Assembly: GCA_944323035.1 (NCBI GenBank)
Contig: CALUQY010000014.1
Location: 1 to 62,170, forward strand
Direction: 5' to 3'
Source: Candidatus Gastranaerophilales bacterium
GTDB lineage: Bacteria; Cyanobacteriota; Vampirovibrionia; Gastranaerophilales; Gastranaerophilaceae
DNA length: 62,170 nt
Part shown: positions 16,495-24,710 of the stretch, piece by piece
Layout of the letters: every line of letters begins with the position of its first letter
How positions within the stretch are numbered: position 1 is the stretch's first letter
Made by a program: the position numbers and the translations under genes
Notes under the pieces: model-generated
What the model was told of the DNA's origin: nothing
The model's database searches: none
Seen by the model: only the letters and a program-made list of their open reading frames with translations

Positions 16495-16953
16495 ATGAAA
16501 TTAGATTTGAAATTTGCAGCGGTAACAGCACTGGTTTTAGGTATTGGTTTTGGCAGTGCAGCTATTGCAGAAGGCGTTCCGGGTAAAGTTGCTGTTGTAG
16601 ATGTACCTAAAATTGTATCTGAATCAAAACAGGTTCAAGCATTAAAAGATGAACAGGCTAAAAAATCTCAGGAACTTAACAAATGGCTGGATGTTGTAAG
16701 AGCTGATGTTGCTAAGCAGCAAACAGAAGCCGGCAAAGAAAAATTGTTGAAAAAATATGAAAGTGAGCTTGCGAAAAAACGTGAAGCAAATGCAAAAGAT
16801 TATGCAAAAAAACTTTCCGAAATCGACAAAAATATCTCTGCTACAATTGAAGCTCAGGCAAAAGCTAACGGTTACGATTTAGTATTATCTAAATCAACAG
16901 TTCTTTACGGCGGTGAAGATATAACTGCTGAAATTGCTAAAGTTGTTAAATAG
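16495..16953 (+). CDS. OmpH/Skp-family periplasmic chaperone
   Basis: 152 residues with a signal peptide (1-25, hydrophobic core AAVTALVLGIGFG, cleavage after AIA). The mature part shows the Skp/OmpH pattern: a first beta strand 'KVAVVDVPKIVSESK', a long Lys/Glu/Ala-rich coiled-coil tentacle (about 45-120), and a closing strand 'YDLVLSKSTVLYGGEDIT'. It is expected to hold unfolded outer-membrane proteins in the periplasm. The ATG at 16495 follows AGGAG; an alternative TTG 15 bases upstream overlaps that SD and was rejected. No bamA or lpx genes adjoin it, unlike in proteobacteria. Confidence 0.85.
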   Translation: MKLDLKFAAVTALVLGIGFGSAAIAEGVPGKVAVVDVPKIVSESKQVQALKDEQAKKSQELNKWLDVVRADVAKQQTEAGKEKLLKKYESELAKKREANAKDYAKKLSEIDKNISATIEAQAKANGYDLVLSKSTVLYGGEDITAEIAKVVK

Positions 16954-16974
16954 GATTTGGCTTATTTAAAACGT

Positions 16975-17007
16975 AAAAAAGGTGTACATTTTATGTACCC
17001 TTTTTTT
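16975..17007 (+). terminator. Intrinsic terminator of the ompH-like gene
   Basis: Stem AAAAAAGG-t-GTACAT paired with ATGTAC-CCTTTTTT (16975-16989 with 16993-17006), one bulged T, TTT loop, ending in a T-run. Confidence 0.9.
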
Positions 17008-17080
17008 ATGGGTTGAGAAGTTTGTTCAAAAGTGTTATTCTATTATAGTCGATTCTGTAAAATTAATTTAGGAGGTTATT

Positions 17081-18136
17081 ATGAGAGGTTATGCAATGTT
17101 AAAAATTGGCGAAACAGGCTGGATTACGAAGGATACGCCGGCTTGCGGGCCTACGGATGCAATTTGTAAACCGATTGCGCTAGCTCCGTGTACATCAGAT
17201 GTTCACACGGTTTGGGCGGGTGCTATTGGTGACAGGCATAATATGATTTTAGGACACGAAGCTGTCGGCGAGATAGTTGAAGTCGGGACGCTTGTCAAAG
17301 ATTTTAAACCGGGTGATAGGGTTTTAGTATCTGCTATCACGCCGGACTGGAATTCTTTAGAAGCTCAGGAAGGTTACGCAATGCATTCAGGCGGTATGCT
17401 TTCGGGGTGGAAATTCTCTAACTTTAAAGACGGCGTTTTTGCTGAATATTTTCATGTAAACGATGCTGACGGTAATTTAGCGCACCTGCCGGAAGGTATG
17501 GATTTAGGCGCGGCTTGTATGATAAGCGACATGGTTCCAACCGGTTTTCATGGCGTAGAACTCGCTGATGTTCAATTTGGTGATAATGTTGCAGTTATAG
17601 GGATAGGGCCTGTCGGGCTGATGTCTGTTGCCGCAGCTGCAATCCGAGGCGCTGCAAATATTTATGCTGTCGGCTCAAGAAAAAATTGTTCTGATTTGGC
17701 AAAAGAATTTGGCGCTACTGATGTTATTAACTATAAAGAAGGCGATATCGTCGAACAAATTCTGGATAAAACCCACGGGTATGGCGTAGATAGAGTTATT
17801 GTTGCCGGCGGTGATAATGATACATTTGATCAGGCAATTAGAATGCTGAAACCGGGCGGTAAAATCGGTAACGTAAATTATCTTGGTGAAGGCGATTATA
17901 TTAAAATTCCGAGAACTGAATGGGGCTGCGGTATGGGGCATAAACAAATTGTCGGCGGTTTGATGCCGGGCGGAAGATTGCGTTCGGAAAAACTGGCACG
18001 TCTTGTTTTAACCCACCGTATTCATCCGGAAAAATTGATAACCCATACTTTCAACGGACTGGATGGGGTTGAACCGGCGCTTATGCTGATGAAAGATAAA
18101 CCGCGTGATTTGATTAAACCTCTGGTAATTATTTAA
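17081..18136 (+). CDS. NADP-dependent secondary alcohol dehydrogenase
   Basis: 351 residues, colinear throughout with the Thermoanaerobacter brockii / Clostridium beijerinckii isopropanol dehydrogenases, which interconvert ketones such as acetone and secondary alcohols. Catalytic zinc ligands fall at the same numbers: C37 ('APCTSD'), H59 with E60 ('GHEAVGE'), D150. NADP selectivity residues G198-S199-R200 and Y218 are also conserved. The structural-zinc Cys cluster of classical ADHs is missing, as in that clade. A perfect SD (AGGAGG) precedes ATG and a strong terminator follows, so it is monocistronic. It probably serves redox balancing during fermentation; transfer from or shared ancestry with Firmicutes is plausible. 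Confidence 0.92.
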   Translation: MRGYAMLKIGETGWITKDTPACGPTDAICKPIALAPCTSDVHTVWAGAIGDRHNMILGHEAVGEIVEVGTLVKDFKPGDRVLVSAITPDWNSLEAQEGYAMHSGGMLSGWKFSNFKDGVFAEYFHVNDADGNLAHLPEGMDLGAACMISDMVPTGFHGVELADVQFGDNVAVIGIGPVGLMSVAAAAIRGAANIYAVGSRKNCSDLAKEFGATDVINYKEGDIVEQILDKTHGYGVDRVIVAGGDNDTFDQAIRMLKPGGKIGNVNYLGEGDYIKIPRTEWGCGMGHKQIVGGLMPGGRLRSEKLARLVLTHRIHPEKLITHTFNGLDGVEPALMLMKDKPRDLIKPLVII

Positions 18137-18141
18137 AGAAA

Positions 18142-18170
18142 AAAGCCTCCGGATAACTTCCGGAGGCTTT
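18142..18170 (+). terminator. Intrinsic terminator of the alcohol dehydrogenase gene
   Basis: Twelve-bp perfect stem (18142-18153 with 18159-18170), 5-base loop TAACT, T's at the end of the right arm. Confidence 0.88.
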
Positions 18171-18212
18171 ACATTCGCGCAAATTTATTTTTGTGGAGTT
18201 TTACTCTATTGT

Positions 18213-18845
18213 ATGGACACTATTAAAATATCTGATGTTAATTTTGGCTCTTTTAATAAAAAACAGATGGCGGAGTGGCGTTTGGCAAATAAAATTCAAC
18301 ACTACACTAATGCTGCGTATAAGGGTCATACCGGTGCAAAAGAATATAAGTTTCCTGTGATTCTTTCTTCGTCTAATAAGTTTAGAGGACGGCTGCCTGA
18401 TATAACACCAGATTTGCATACTTTTGAAGAAAATGTTTTTCAGGAGTTAAAGGATACAAAACGTAAACCATTTGGCTATTTCAGGGTTCTGTGGAAAATG
18501 TGCCGTAATTTTGGAACAGGTGAGCGCTGGGATACAAAATTTCTTCCAGCATTCCCGGGAAGAGATAAAAATGGACATGTGCAGTATGCCCGATATAAAG
18601 ATGAAATTGTATCTGGAAATGATATTTCAAACATTTTTTTCGGTCATACCTGTAAGTTTTTAGGGTTTCCGGAAAAATTGTCACTCTGGATTGCGCGTCT
18701 TGACGCTTCAGGTATATTAGAGCCGTTTTCAAAAGGCAAACTCCCGAGTAAAGAACTTTTAACTTTTAAAGATACCCGCTCTGACCAGCAGGCAATTTCT
18801 AAGGGCATGCGAGAATTTAATATTAATGATTATAAGCTGCGGTAA
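18213..18845 (+). CDS. Hypothetical protein, possible Ntox44-like toxin domain
   Basis: 210 residues, no signal peptide. N-terminal lineage motif VNFGSF at 9-14. The C-terminal half has the spacing I associate with polymorphic toxin type 44: 'GERWDTKFLP', then 'ISNIFFGHTCKFLGFPEKL', a helix 'LWIARLDASG', then 'DTRSDQQAISKGMREF'. This is a pattern match made by eye; the family call needs an HMM search. No adjacent immunity-like gene is present, and the downstream gene is convergent, so it may instead be a domesticated or structural relative. SD is weak (GGAG about 15 bases upstream). Confidence 0.55.
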   Translation: MDTIKISDVNFGSFNKKQMAEWRLANKIQHYTNAAYKGHTGAKEYKFPVILSSSNKFRGRLPDITPDLHTFEENVFQELKDTKRKPFGYFRVLWKMCRNFGTGERWDTKFLPAFPGRDKNGHVQYARYKDEIVSGNDISNIFFGHTCKFLGFPEKLSLWIARLDASGILEPFSKGKLPSKELLTFKDTRSDQQAISKGMREFNINDYKLR

Positions 18846-18864
18846 GTTGTTTAACTTACCGCAG
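18837..18864. terminator. Hairpin overlapping both convergent stop codons
   Basis: Twelve-bp perfect stem (18837-18848 with 18853-18864) with loop GTTT. The plus gene's stop (18843-18845) is in the left arm and the minus gene's stop (18851-18853) spans the loop and the first base of the right arm. No clear T-run follows, so it may block 3' decay as well as terminate. Confidence 0.6.
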
Positions 18865-19729
18865 AAATGCAATCTTGCTTGATAACGGTATTCAGAATTG
18901 TTTGAGCGTATTCTTCATGCTTGCCGTAGAAAATATGGGAAGCGTTTTCAACTACAATCACCTTATTATTTTGGGGGCTTTTGCAGCAGGAATTTATCTT
19001 TTCCATAAATCCTTTCGGGTCACCCTCTGTCAGGCTGTCTTTTGAACCGATTATAAAAGCCCCGTTTGGTTTTATATTGTAAAGAGAATTCGTTTCGCCA
19101 TCCCCGCTGATTACAGGACAGTTTTTAAGATTAAAAGCATTATAAAAACTCAATACTGCATCTGCTGACATTGGAGAAAACCCGCCGAAGAGGTACGGTA
19201 AAATCTCGCTTCCTCTGCTTTCCTCTTCAAATTTTTGCGCAAGTGCAATGCATTCTTTTACATTTGGCATAACATCAAACCAGTGCCCGAGATCGACAGG
19301 CGCTGTTACCAGAAAATAATCCACAAAATTATCAGGCGTGTTCCCGAGATAGTGAATAATCTTGTTCGATCCGAGAGAGTGACCTGCCAGTATTATTCTT
19401 TTAAATCCCAGTTCTACTGCATATTTAACATAACTTTCTACATCTTCATAAGCAAGCGAGAAGTCATCAAAAACAACACCGGTATATTTCTGCTTGCCGG
19501 TTGAAAAATCAGAATAAGCTATGCAGGAAAATGCATCCATGGCATGTCCTGCGATAAACGCTATATTGTTACGGCTAAGCAGCTCTCCTGTTGCAGTTAA
19601 TAAATCATTCTGAAATACATTTGAGCAGATTCCGCTCATCATAATGACAATGGTGCCCATATCTGTATTTCCCCATATCGCCCCTTTTAATTCCAGTCCG
19701 CGCGGGGTATTGACTCTTATTATTTCCAT
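18851..19729 (-). CDS. Alpha/beta hydrolase
   Basis: 292 residues, cytoplasmic. The nucleophile elbow GHSLG places Ser at 118; Asp231 ('GSKDSL') and His265 ('NASHIF') fit the remaining catalytic positions. The oxyanion region is 'MMSGICSNVFQN'. It resembles predicted esterases of the DUF1749/UPF0613 type that often lie next to DUF3737 genes in Firmicutes. Last gene of a three-gene cassette with the 78-residue protein and the beta-helix protein, divergent from a LysR regulator. Substrate unknown. Confidence 0.8.
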   Translation of the reverse strand: MEIIRVNTPRGLELKGAIWGNTDMGTIVIMMSGICSNVFQNDLLTATGELLSRNNIAFIAGHAMDAFSCIAYSDFSTGKQKYTGVVFDDFSLAYEDVESYVKYAVELGFKRIILAGHSLGSNKIIHYLGNTPDNFVDYFLVTAPVDLGHWFDVMPNVKECIALAQKFEEESRGSEILPYLFGGFSPMSADAVLSFYNAFNLKNCPVISGDGETNSLYNIKPNGAFIIGSKDSLTEGDPKGFMEKINSCCKSPQNNKVIVVENASHIFYGKHEEYAQTILNTVIKQDCISAVS

Positions 19730-19744
19730 TTTTGTTAATCTCCT

Positions 19745-20629
19745 TTACGCAAAACATTTATTTAAAATTTCGTTGTTACATTTATCACTGCGGGTTAAAA
19801 CTTTTCCCCTGCACGTCATAACAGCATCTTCCATTATAATTTCACCAACGCTGCCGGCTTTTATGACTCCGGATTTTGGATTTTTTACTGAAATTATATG
19901 CCCTTTTATATCCGCATTTACATCTGAATATTCAAAGCATAAATCTGTGTTTTCCATTTCGCAGTTGATAAGTTTCAAGTTTTTACAGTAGCAAAGCGGT
20001 TGTGTGCCCGTAATTTTGCAGTTTATAAGTGTAAGATTTTCAGAGAACCAGCCAAGGTATTCACCTTTCAGGTGTGAATTTATTACTGTAACGTTTTTGC
20101 TGTGCCAGAAAGCATCTTTTGTATCCAGATTTGAGTCTGAAATTTTGACATTTTTCATATATTGAAGCGAATATTTTCCACTCATTTCAAGATTTTTAAT
20201 CTCAATATTTTTTGCTTCAAACAGAAAATATACAGAGTTTATTTTTGAATCCTGAATTTCTACATTGGAACATTTCCAGCCGAATTCGTCAGAACTGGTA
20301 TCGCAGTTCTTTATTGTAATATTTTTACATTCTCTAAGGCATTTTACGGTATTTATCCTGCAGTTTTGAATAAGCCCGTCTTTGCCGTACCAGAGCGGTG
20401 CACGTGATTTTTCATCAAGGGAGGAATTTATAAGTTTGAAATTTTTCGCATGCCACAGCGGATAGCGTAATGAAAATGAGCAGTCGTCTACAACAAAATT
20501 TCTGCATTCTTTTAAAACCGACTCTCCGTCCGCATCACCGGCAAACCGGCAGGATACGACTTCTGTATCTTTGATATTATATAATGAACGTTCTTTGTCA
20601 TAGGTTTTATTGTATATTTTATTTTTCAT
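19745..20629 (-). CDS. DUF3737-type right-handed beta-helix protein
   Basis: 294 residues made of about ten to twelve repeats of roughly 20-22 residues, with the recurring pattern '(C/S)KNhxhxNCxhxG' and aromatic or Leu turns (for example 'ECKNITIKNCD', 'ENLTLINCKITG', 'KNLKLINCEMEN'). This predicts a parallel beta-helix as in DUF3737 proteins. No signal peptide. Widespread in gut Firmicutes beside LysR regulators; the function is unknown. Its ATG overlaps the stop of the 78-residue gene (ATGA), indicating coupled translation. Confidence 0.85.
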   Translation of the reverse strand: MKNKIYNKTYDKERSLYNIKDTEVVSCRFAGDADGESVLKECRNFVVDDCSFSLRYPLWHAKNFKLINSSLDEKSRAPLWYGKDGLIQNCRINTVKCLRECKNITIKNCDTSSDEFGWKCSNVEIQDSKINSVYFLFEAKNIEIKNLEMSGKYSLQYMKNVKISDSNLDTKDAFWHSKNVTVINSHLKGEYLGWFSENLTLINCKITGTQPLCYCKNLKLINCEMENTDLCFEYSDVNADIKGHIISVKNPKSGVIKAGSVGEIIMEDAVMTCRGKVLTRSDKCNNEILNKCFA

Positions 20630-20862
20630 AGAATTTTCGCTCCCTGTTTTTGTTGAATATTGAAAATTAAATAATCAAGGCAGTCTATCTGTTTCTGGCT
20701 TTTATGCAGTTTATCAAGAAGAAATTTTCTGTGTGCGAAAAGTAATCTTAACTGTTCTGTTATTTTACCGCACTCTTCAAGCTGAAAAAATCGTGAAATG
20801 ATATCCGTAGTACAATCCGCGTCTTTCAAATTTTGTAAAGTTTTGTTGTCGAACTTTGTCAC
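20626..20862 (-). CDS. Small helical protein of the DUF3737 cassette
   Basis: 78 residues from a GTG start with a strong AAGGAGA SD. The sequence is helical: 'KTLQNLKDADCTTDIISRFFQLEE', then 'HRKFLLDKLHKSQKQIDCLDYLIF'. Similar short proteins with the ending '(K/R)QxDCLDYLI' occur beside regulators and oxidoreductases in Clostridia. The role is unknown, possibly a protein-binding helical hairpin. First gene of the cassette, transcribed away from the LysR gene across a 114-base shared control region. Confidence 0.75.
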   Translation of the reverse strand: MTKFDNKTLQNLKDADCTTDIISRFFQLEECGKITEQLRLLFAHRKFLLDKLHKSQKQIDCLDYLIFNIQQKQGAKIL

Positions 20863-20893
20863 GAAAATTATCTCCTTATATCTTTATTATTTA

Positions 20894-20910
20894 CTATTTT
20901 TCAAAAATAG
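20894..20910. promoter_or_regulatory. Candidate LysR operator
   Basis: CTATTTTTCAAAAATAG is a perfect 17-base inverted repeat with one central base. It lies between the divergent LysR gene and the DUF3737 cassette, where an autoregulating LTTR would bind, and contains T-N11-A spacing. Confidence 0.5.
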
Positions 20911-20940
20911 CAAATGCTTATATTACATAATTAAAAATAC

Positions 20941-20970
20941 TTGACAGGCATAATTAAAATATTGTATTAT
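20941..20970 (+). promoter_or_regulatory. Leaderless-type promoter of the LysR gene
   Basis: Perfect TTGACA (20941-20946), 18 bases, TATTAT (20965-20970), then 6 bases to ATG at 20977. The predicted start is on the ATG itself and no SD is present. Confidence 0.7.
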
Positions 20971-20976
20971 ACAAAT

Positions 20977-21870
20977 ATGGAACTGAGGGTTTTGAAATAT
21001 TTTTTAGCTGTAGCACGTGAGGGCAGCATCACAGGGGCCGCAAACTCTTTGCATTTGACACAGCCAACCTTGACACGCCAATTACAAGAATTGGAAAAAG
21101 AATTAAAGCAAAAATTGCTGCTTCGCGGCAAGTATAAAGTTACGCTGACGCCTGAAGGTATGATTTTGAGAAAACGGGCAGAAGAAATTGTTGATATGGT
21201 TGAAAAAACCGAAGCGGAACTTTTATCTATAAGTGAAACCGTGAGTGGTGATATCTATATCGGCGGCGGCGAATCTGACTGTATGAAATATATCGCTGAA
21301 ATTATCAAAGAAATTCAGGCTGACTATCCTGACATAAAATTCCATATTTTCAGCGGGAATGCCGAGGATGTTACGGAAAAGCTGGATAAAGGCCTTTTGG
21401 ATTTTGGTGTTTTAATTCAGCCTGTGGATCTGTCAAAATATGATAATATAACGCTTCCGGATAAAGATGTCTGGGGCGTTGTTATGCGAAAAGACTGTCC
21501 GCTTGCTCAAAAAGCTTACGTTGAACTTGAAGATTTAAGGGGCTTGCCGCTTATTAATTCACGGCAGGCTATGAGAAAAATTTCAGGTAAAAATGATTTT
21601 ATTGACTGGTTTCAGGGCGAATTTGAAAATTTGAATACGGTAGCGACCATCAACCTTGTTTATAACGCTGCAATTATGGTTAAAGAGGGTATTGGATATG
21701 CGATAACTCTTGATAAGCTAGTTGATACTTCATCAGAAAGCATACTCTGTTTCCGTCCGCTTAAACCAAAACTTGAATCCGGTCTTGATATAGTCTGGAA
21801 AAAATATCAAGTATTTTCGCCTGCCGCTAAGCTGTTTTTAGAAAAGTTGCAGGATACTTTTATAAAATAG
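20977..21870 (+). CDS. LysR-family transcriptional regulator
   Basis: 297 residues. The N-terminal winged helix-turn-helix is canonical: 'ELRVLKYFLAVAREGSITGA' with 'LHLTQPTLTRQLQELEKEL' and 'VTLTPEGM'. The effector-binding domain follows a linker helix at about 58-90 and is of the periplasmic-binding type ('GGGESDCMKYIAEII', 'DFGVLIQP'). It resembles the CbbR/CynR subset regulating small-molecule detoxification or reduction genes. Divergent from the DUF3737 cassette, its likely target. An upstream in-frame TTG at 20941 lies in the -35 box and was rejected as the start. Confidence 0.92.
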   Translation: MELRVLKYFLAVAREGSITGAANSLHLTQPTLTRQLQELEKELKQKLLLRGKYKVTLTPEGMILRKRAEEIVDMVEKTEAELLSISETVSGDIYIGGGESDCMKYIAEIIKEIQADYPDIKFHIFSGNAEDVTEKLDKGLLDFGVLIQPVDLSKYDNITLPDKDVWGVVMRKDCPLAQKAYVELEDLRGLPLINSRQAMRKISGKNDFIDWFQGEFENLNTVATINLVYNAAIMVKEGIGYAITLDKLVDTSSESILCFRPLKPKLESGLDIVWKKYQVFSPAAKLFLEKLQDTFIK

Positions 21871-21930
21871 GTATTATTCCGCAAGTCCCGCTGTTTATTT
21901 CAATAATTTATATATAATGTACGAATGTAC

Positions 21931-21960
21931 GAGTGCAGTTTTTAAAACTGCGCTCTTTTA
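21931..21960. terminator. Bidirectional terminator between LysR and metalloprotease genes
   Basis: Twelve-bp stem GAGTGCAGTTTT/AAAACTGCGCTC with one G-T pair and a minimal loop, followed by TTTTA. It ends exactly at the stop codon of the minus-strand gene. Confidence 0.75.
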
Positions 21961-24453
21961 TTACTGTTGAGCTGATTGTTCCTTTTTTGTACGATTTATA
22001 TCAATAAGTTCTTTTACACGCGCAAAGGATTCCGGGAAAAAAGTCCCTATTACATATTCTGATTTGCAATTGCCTGTATTCAGCAATGCATATGATTCTG
22101 CAAAGAATTCCTGCAGATTGCTTAAAGCATATGTTGCATTTGAATTTATGTCAGAACCGTTTTGTCTGAAATTTTGCATTTCCTTTTCAAATATTGCATT
22201 TAATTTGTCATCAGCTACAGAGACTGGCTGAAGTGTTCCCCAATTGTCCAAAAGCTCCTGCACTGTAAGTGGTTTGTCCCTGTTGAGCATTAACATTGGA
22301 TCTTTAATCATTTCTTTTAATACTTTTACTGCATTATCCTTATCATCTATATAATCGCACATGTGACCGGCTTCATGAGCAATTGTCAGAAGGGCACGCT
22401 TGCCGATTAAAGCATTCGGATCAAGAGTAATACTTCCATCTGAGGGTGAATAGTAACCATTTGTAGAACCGCCAATTGAACGGTCATTCATATGATCATC
22501 CAGCTTTATCCGAACAGCATGTAAAGCTATATCATATAATACCTGCGAATTCACTTCCATAAAAACCTGTTTAACATAATCTTCAGGCAATGCGGTTACA
22601 TCAATAGTTTTAGGAGTATCTCCATTTTTACTTACAGCTATTAGACCGTTTGAAAAACTTACTTCAAAAGAATCATTGTTTATTTGCTCAATATAAGCCT
22701 TTTCACCCTTTTGAACTCTGTGAATTTTGGGTAACATATCTGCAATTTTTGAATTTTGGGGATTAAAATTCAATATTTCTTTAAACTGATTATAACCTTC
22801 TTTATAATTATTTATAAAGCCATCTTTCGTATAATCCAAAGTCGCTCTATGTGGCTGAAGTTTTGACATAAGATTTTGCATACCGGATAATTTTTTATCA
22901 TCTTTTTCAATTTGAATTGCATCATATACATCCCCTATAAGCTCACGCCCTGTCAATTCTTTATATTTTTCGGCTGCAGGATAAATGTTGTAACCTCCGC
23001 TAATAACATCATCTCTGCCTAGAATTTCACCTGCCATGCTAAAGTTTTTTTCAGTAATCAATTGCAAAAATGCTTTGTCAAATGGCATTTTTACGGTTTG
23101 CTTATTTCCATTAAACATTGTTTCATATATAACTTCTTCATCTTTCACCGTAAGAGAAGAAACAAAATTTCCGTCTTTATCGTAAATTTCACTTCTGTAA
23201 TTAGCACTATATTCTTTTGACTGGTTATTATTTAATTTGTACCGGATATTACCGTTTTCCTCATATATAACATCAAAATCTTCACCAACATGAATGCCGG
23301 ATCCTGTAAGCTCTTTGTATCTATCAAATGCTTCTCCTGTAAGCGGCGGAGTTTCGGTGCCCGATTTATTTATAATTTTCGGAATAATCTGTAATTTACC
23401 GTCAATAATTTTCAGCTCATAATCTTCTCCGTATCTTGCTCCGCCGTCTACCATTTGTTGAATAGAAGCAACAGTTGCATCGTCAATTGTTGTTCGTTTC
23501 GGAATATGTGTCAAAAAAAGCTCTCCGTCAGTTATAAAACCATGTGGTTTCTCTTCTTCAAGGGTAGAATCTTTTATTTCAATTCCCGTTAAATGGTTAT
23601 TTTCATCATATTTGAATGAAACCTTCGTAGAATTTGTAGTCCCTGCGCCAAATACAATATCTTCAAGTTTCATATTACGCTCATTCGGATCATTTAATTG
23701 TGAATACGATTGACTAATTGCAACATCATTTTTTATATGAAGTTTAAAATCTTTGCCGTTTTTATCCTTATTATAAATGTACCTTGTCTGTTCACCTGTT
23801 TGTTTATTAATATATGTCTGGGATGCAACTCTGCCGCTGTTATCGAACTTCTTTATCTCTTGGGTATTCTCGTCATCTGCTAAATCTCCGGAAAATGATT
23901 GCTCCATCAGATTCCCCGCTTCGTCATAAATTTCATAAAATCCTTCAAGTTCTCTTCTGTAAAACTTCTGTCCGTTTTTTTCAACAACTTTGTAACTTTC
24001 TGCTATAAATGGCCCGCCAAGCTTTTCTATTAATTCTTGTGACATGCCTGTTTTTTTAGAAACCTCTTCAAGACGCTTCTGGTAAGAAACTTGTCCTTTA
24101 CTTGCTGCAAAACTCAAAAATTTACGGAAATCTTCAACTTCAATCTCGCCTCCGTAAAATTCCTTTGCTTCTTTCATATACTCGTTTAATTCAAAATCGG
24201 TAATGATATTATCCCATTTCCCTTCAAGAAAAGCTTTTTTATATGAACCATCAGACCTTTCACCAGATTCAACGCTTTTCATTTCCGCTAAATCACAGGT
24301 ACTTAGCTCATTACCAATTTCACCATCTAAACTGTTAATTTTATCAAATATAAGCAAAATCTTATCAAGTCTGCTGTCATTTGCAAATTGCTTTTGTATG
24401 TCTTCTTTTTTAAGCTTTGATAAAGAAAGATGTGAAATATTAATATTACCCAT
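21961..24453 (-). CDS. Large protein with C-terminal anthrax-lethal-factor-like zinc metalloprotease domain
   Basis: 830 residues, no signal peptide. The C-terminal domain (about 600-825) carries HExxH in 'TIAHEAGHMCDYIDD' (693-697), a 'LNAIFEKEM' helix, and the third-ligand helix 'NLQEFFAESYALL' (about 780-792). This is the arrangement of ATLF/Pro-Pro endopeptidase-type gluzincins. The N-terminal part (1-170) is helical with Asp/Gly-rich EF-hand-like stretches. The middle has repeated short beta units of YD/MORN style ('YDEAGNLMEQSF', 'YDENNHLTG', 'YDKDGNFVSS') and two 'YKELTG' units. The architecture suggests a delivered or surface-acting protease, or a cytoplasmic one; export route unknown. 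SD GGAGG. Confidence 0.75.
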   Translation of the reverse strand: MGNINISHLSLSKLKKEDIQKQFANDSRLDKILLIFDKINSLDGEIGNELSTCDLAEMKSVESGERSDGSYKKAFLEGKWDNIITDFELNEYMKEAKEFYGGEIEVEDFRKFLSFAASKGQVSYQKRLEEVSKKTGMSQELIEKLGGPFIAESYKVVEKNGQKFYRRELEGFYEIYDEAGNLMEQSFSGDLADDENTQEIKKFDNSGRVASQTYINKQTGEQTRYIYNKDKNGKDFKLHIKNDVAISQSYSQLNDPNERNMKLEDIVFGAGTTNSTKVSFKYDENNHLTGIEIKDSTLEEEKPHGFITDGELFLTHIPKRTTIDDATVASIQQMVDGGARYGEDYELKIIDGKLQIIPKIINKSGTETPPLTGEAFDRYKELTGSGIHVGEDFDVIYEENGNIRYKLNNNQSKEYSANYRSEIYDKDGNFVSSLTVKDEEVIYETMFNGNKQTVKMPFDKAFLQLITEKNFSMAGEILGRDDVISGGYNIYPAAEKYKELTGRELIGDVYDAIQIEKDDKKLSGMQNLMSKLQPHRATLDYTKDGFINNYKEGYNQFKEILNFNPQNSKIADMLPKIHRVQKGEKAYIEQINNDSFEVSFSNGLIAVSKNGDTPKTIDVTALPEDYVKQVFMEVNSQVLYDIALHAVRIKLDDHMNDRSIGGSTNGYYSPSDGSITLDPNALIGKRALLTIAHEAGHMCDYIDDKDNAVKVLKEMIKDPMLMLNRDKPLTVQELLDNWGTLQPVSVADDKLNAIFEKEMQNFRQNGSDINSNATYALSNLQEFFAESYALLNTGNCKSEYVIGTFFPESFARVKELIDINRTKKEQSAQQ

Positions 24454-24540
24454 TTACACCTCCAACATATTTATCGTTACTCTAAACAAAAATCTTTAAT
24501 ATTAAATGTAATTTTATAACTAAATTTAACAACATAAGAA

Positions 24541-24574
24541 AAAAAAGACCTGAATGAATTTCAGGTCTTTTTTT
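24541..24574 (-). terminator. Terminator after tRNA-Gln
   Basis: Stem GACCTGAA/TTCAGGTC (24547-24554 with 24560-24567) extended by flanking A/T runs. On the minus strand it lies just beyond the tRNA 3' end. The long A and T flanks would allow use from either side. Confidence 0.88.
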
Positions 24575-24575
24575 A

Positions 24576-24650
24576 TGGCTGGGGCGAAAGGATTCGAACC
24601 TCTGAATGGCGGGACCAAAACCCGCTGCCTTACCGCTTGGCGACGCCCCA
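24576..24650 (-). tRNA. tRNA-Gln (anticodon UUG), CCA encoded
   Basis: Read on the minus strand: acceptor TGGGGCG pairs with CGCCCCA. The D arm is GCCAAGCGGTAAGGC, the anticodon stem GCGGG/CCCGC encloses TTTTGGT (anticodon TTG), the T arm is AGAGGTTCGAATCCTTT, the discriminator is G and CCA is encoded at the 3' end. The U1-A72 end pair is typical of bacterial tRNA-Gln. It decodes CAA, and CAG by wobble. Confidence 0.96.
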
Positions 24651-24710
24651 TTATATCTGCGTCACAACCTTTCGGCTACATTTATTATTCTACTCGCTCA
24701 ATTTTTAATG

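Noticed and set aside
18213-19729. The alpha/beta hydrolase as an immunity partner for the toxin-like protein
   Set aside because: It is convergent, belongs to the DUF3737 cassette and is a conserved hydrolase, so a toxin-immunity pairing is not supported.
24576-24650. Integration of a mobile element at tRNA-Gln
   Set aside because: The tRNA is intact with its own terminator. No direct repeat of its 3' end and no integrase gene were seen nearby.
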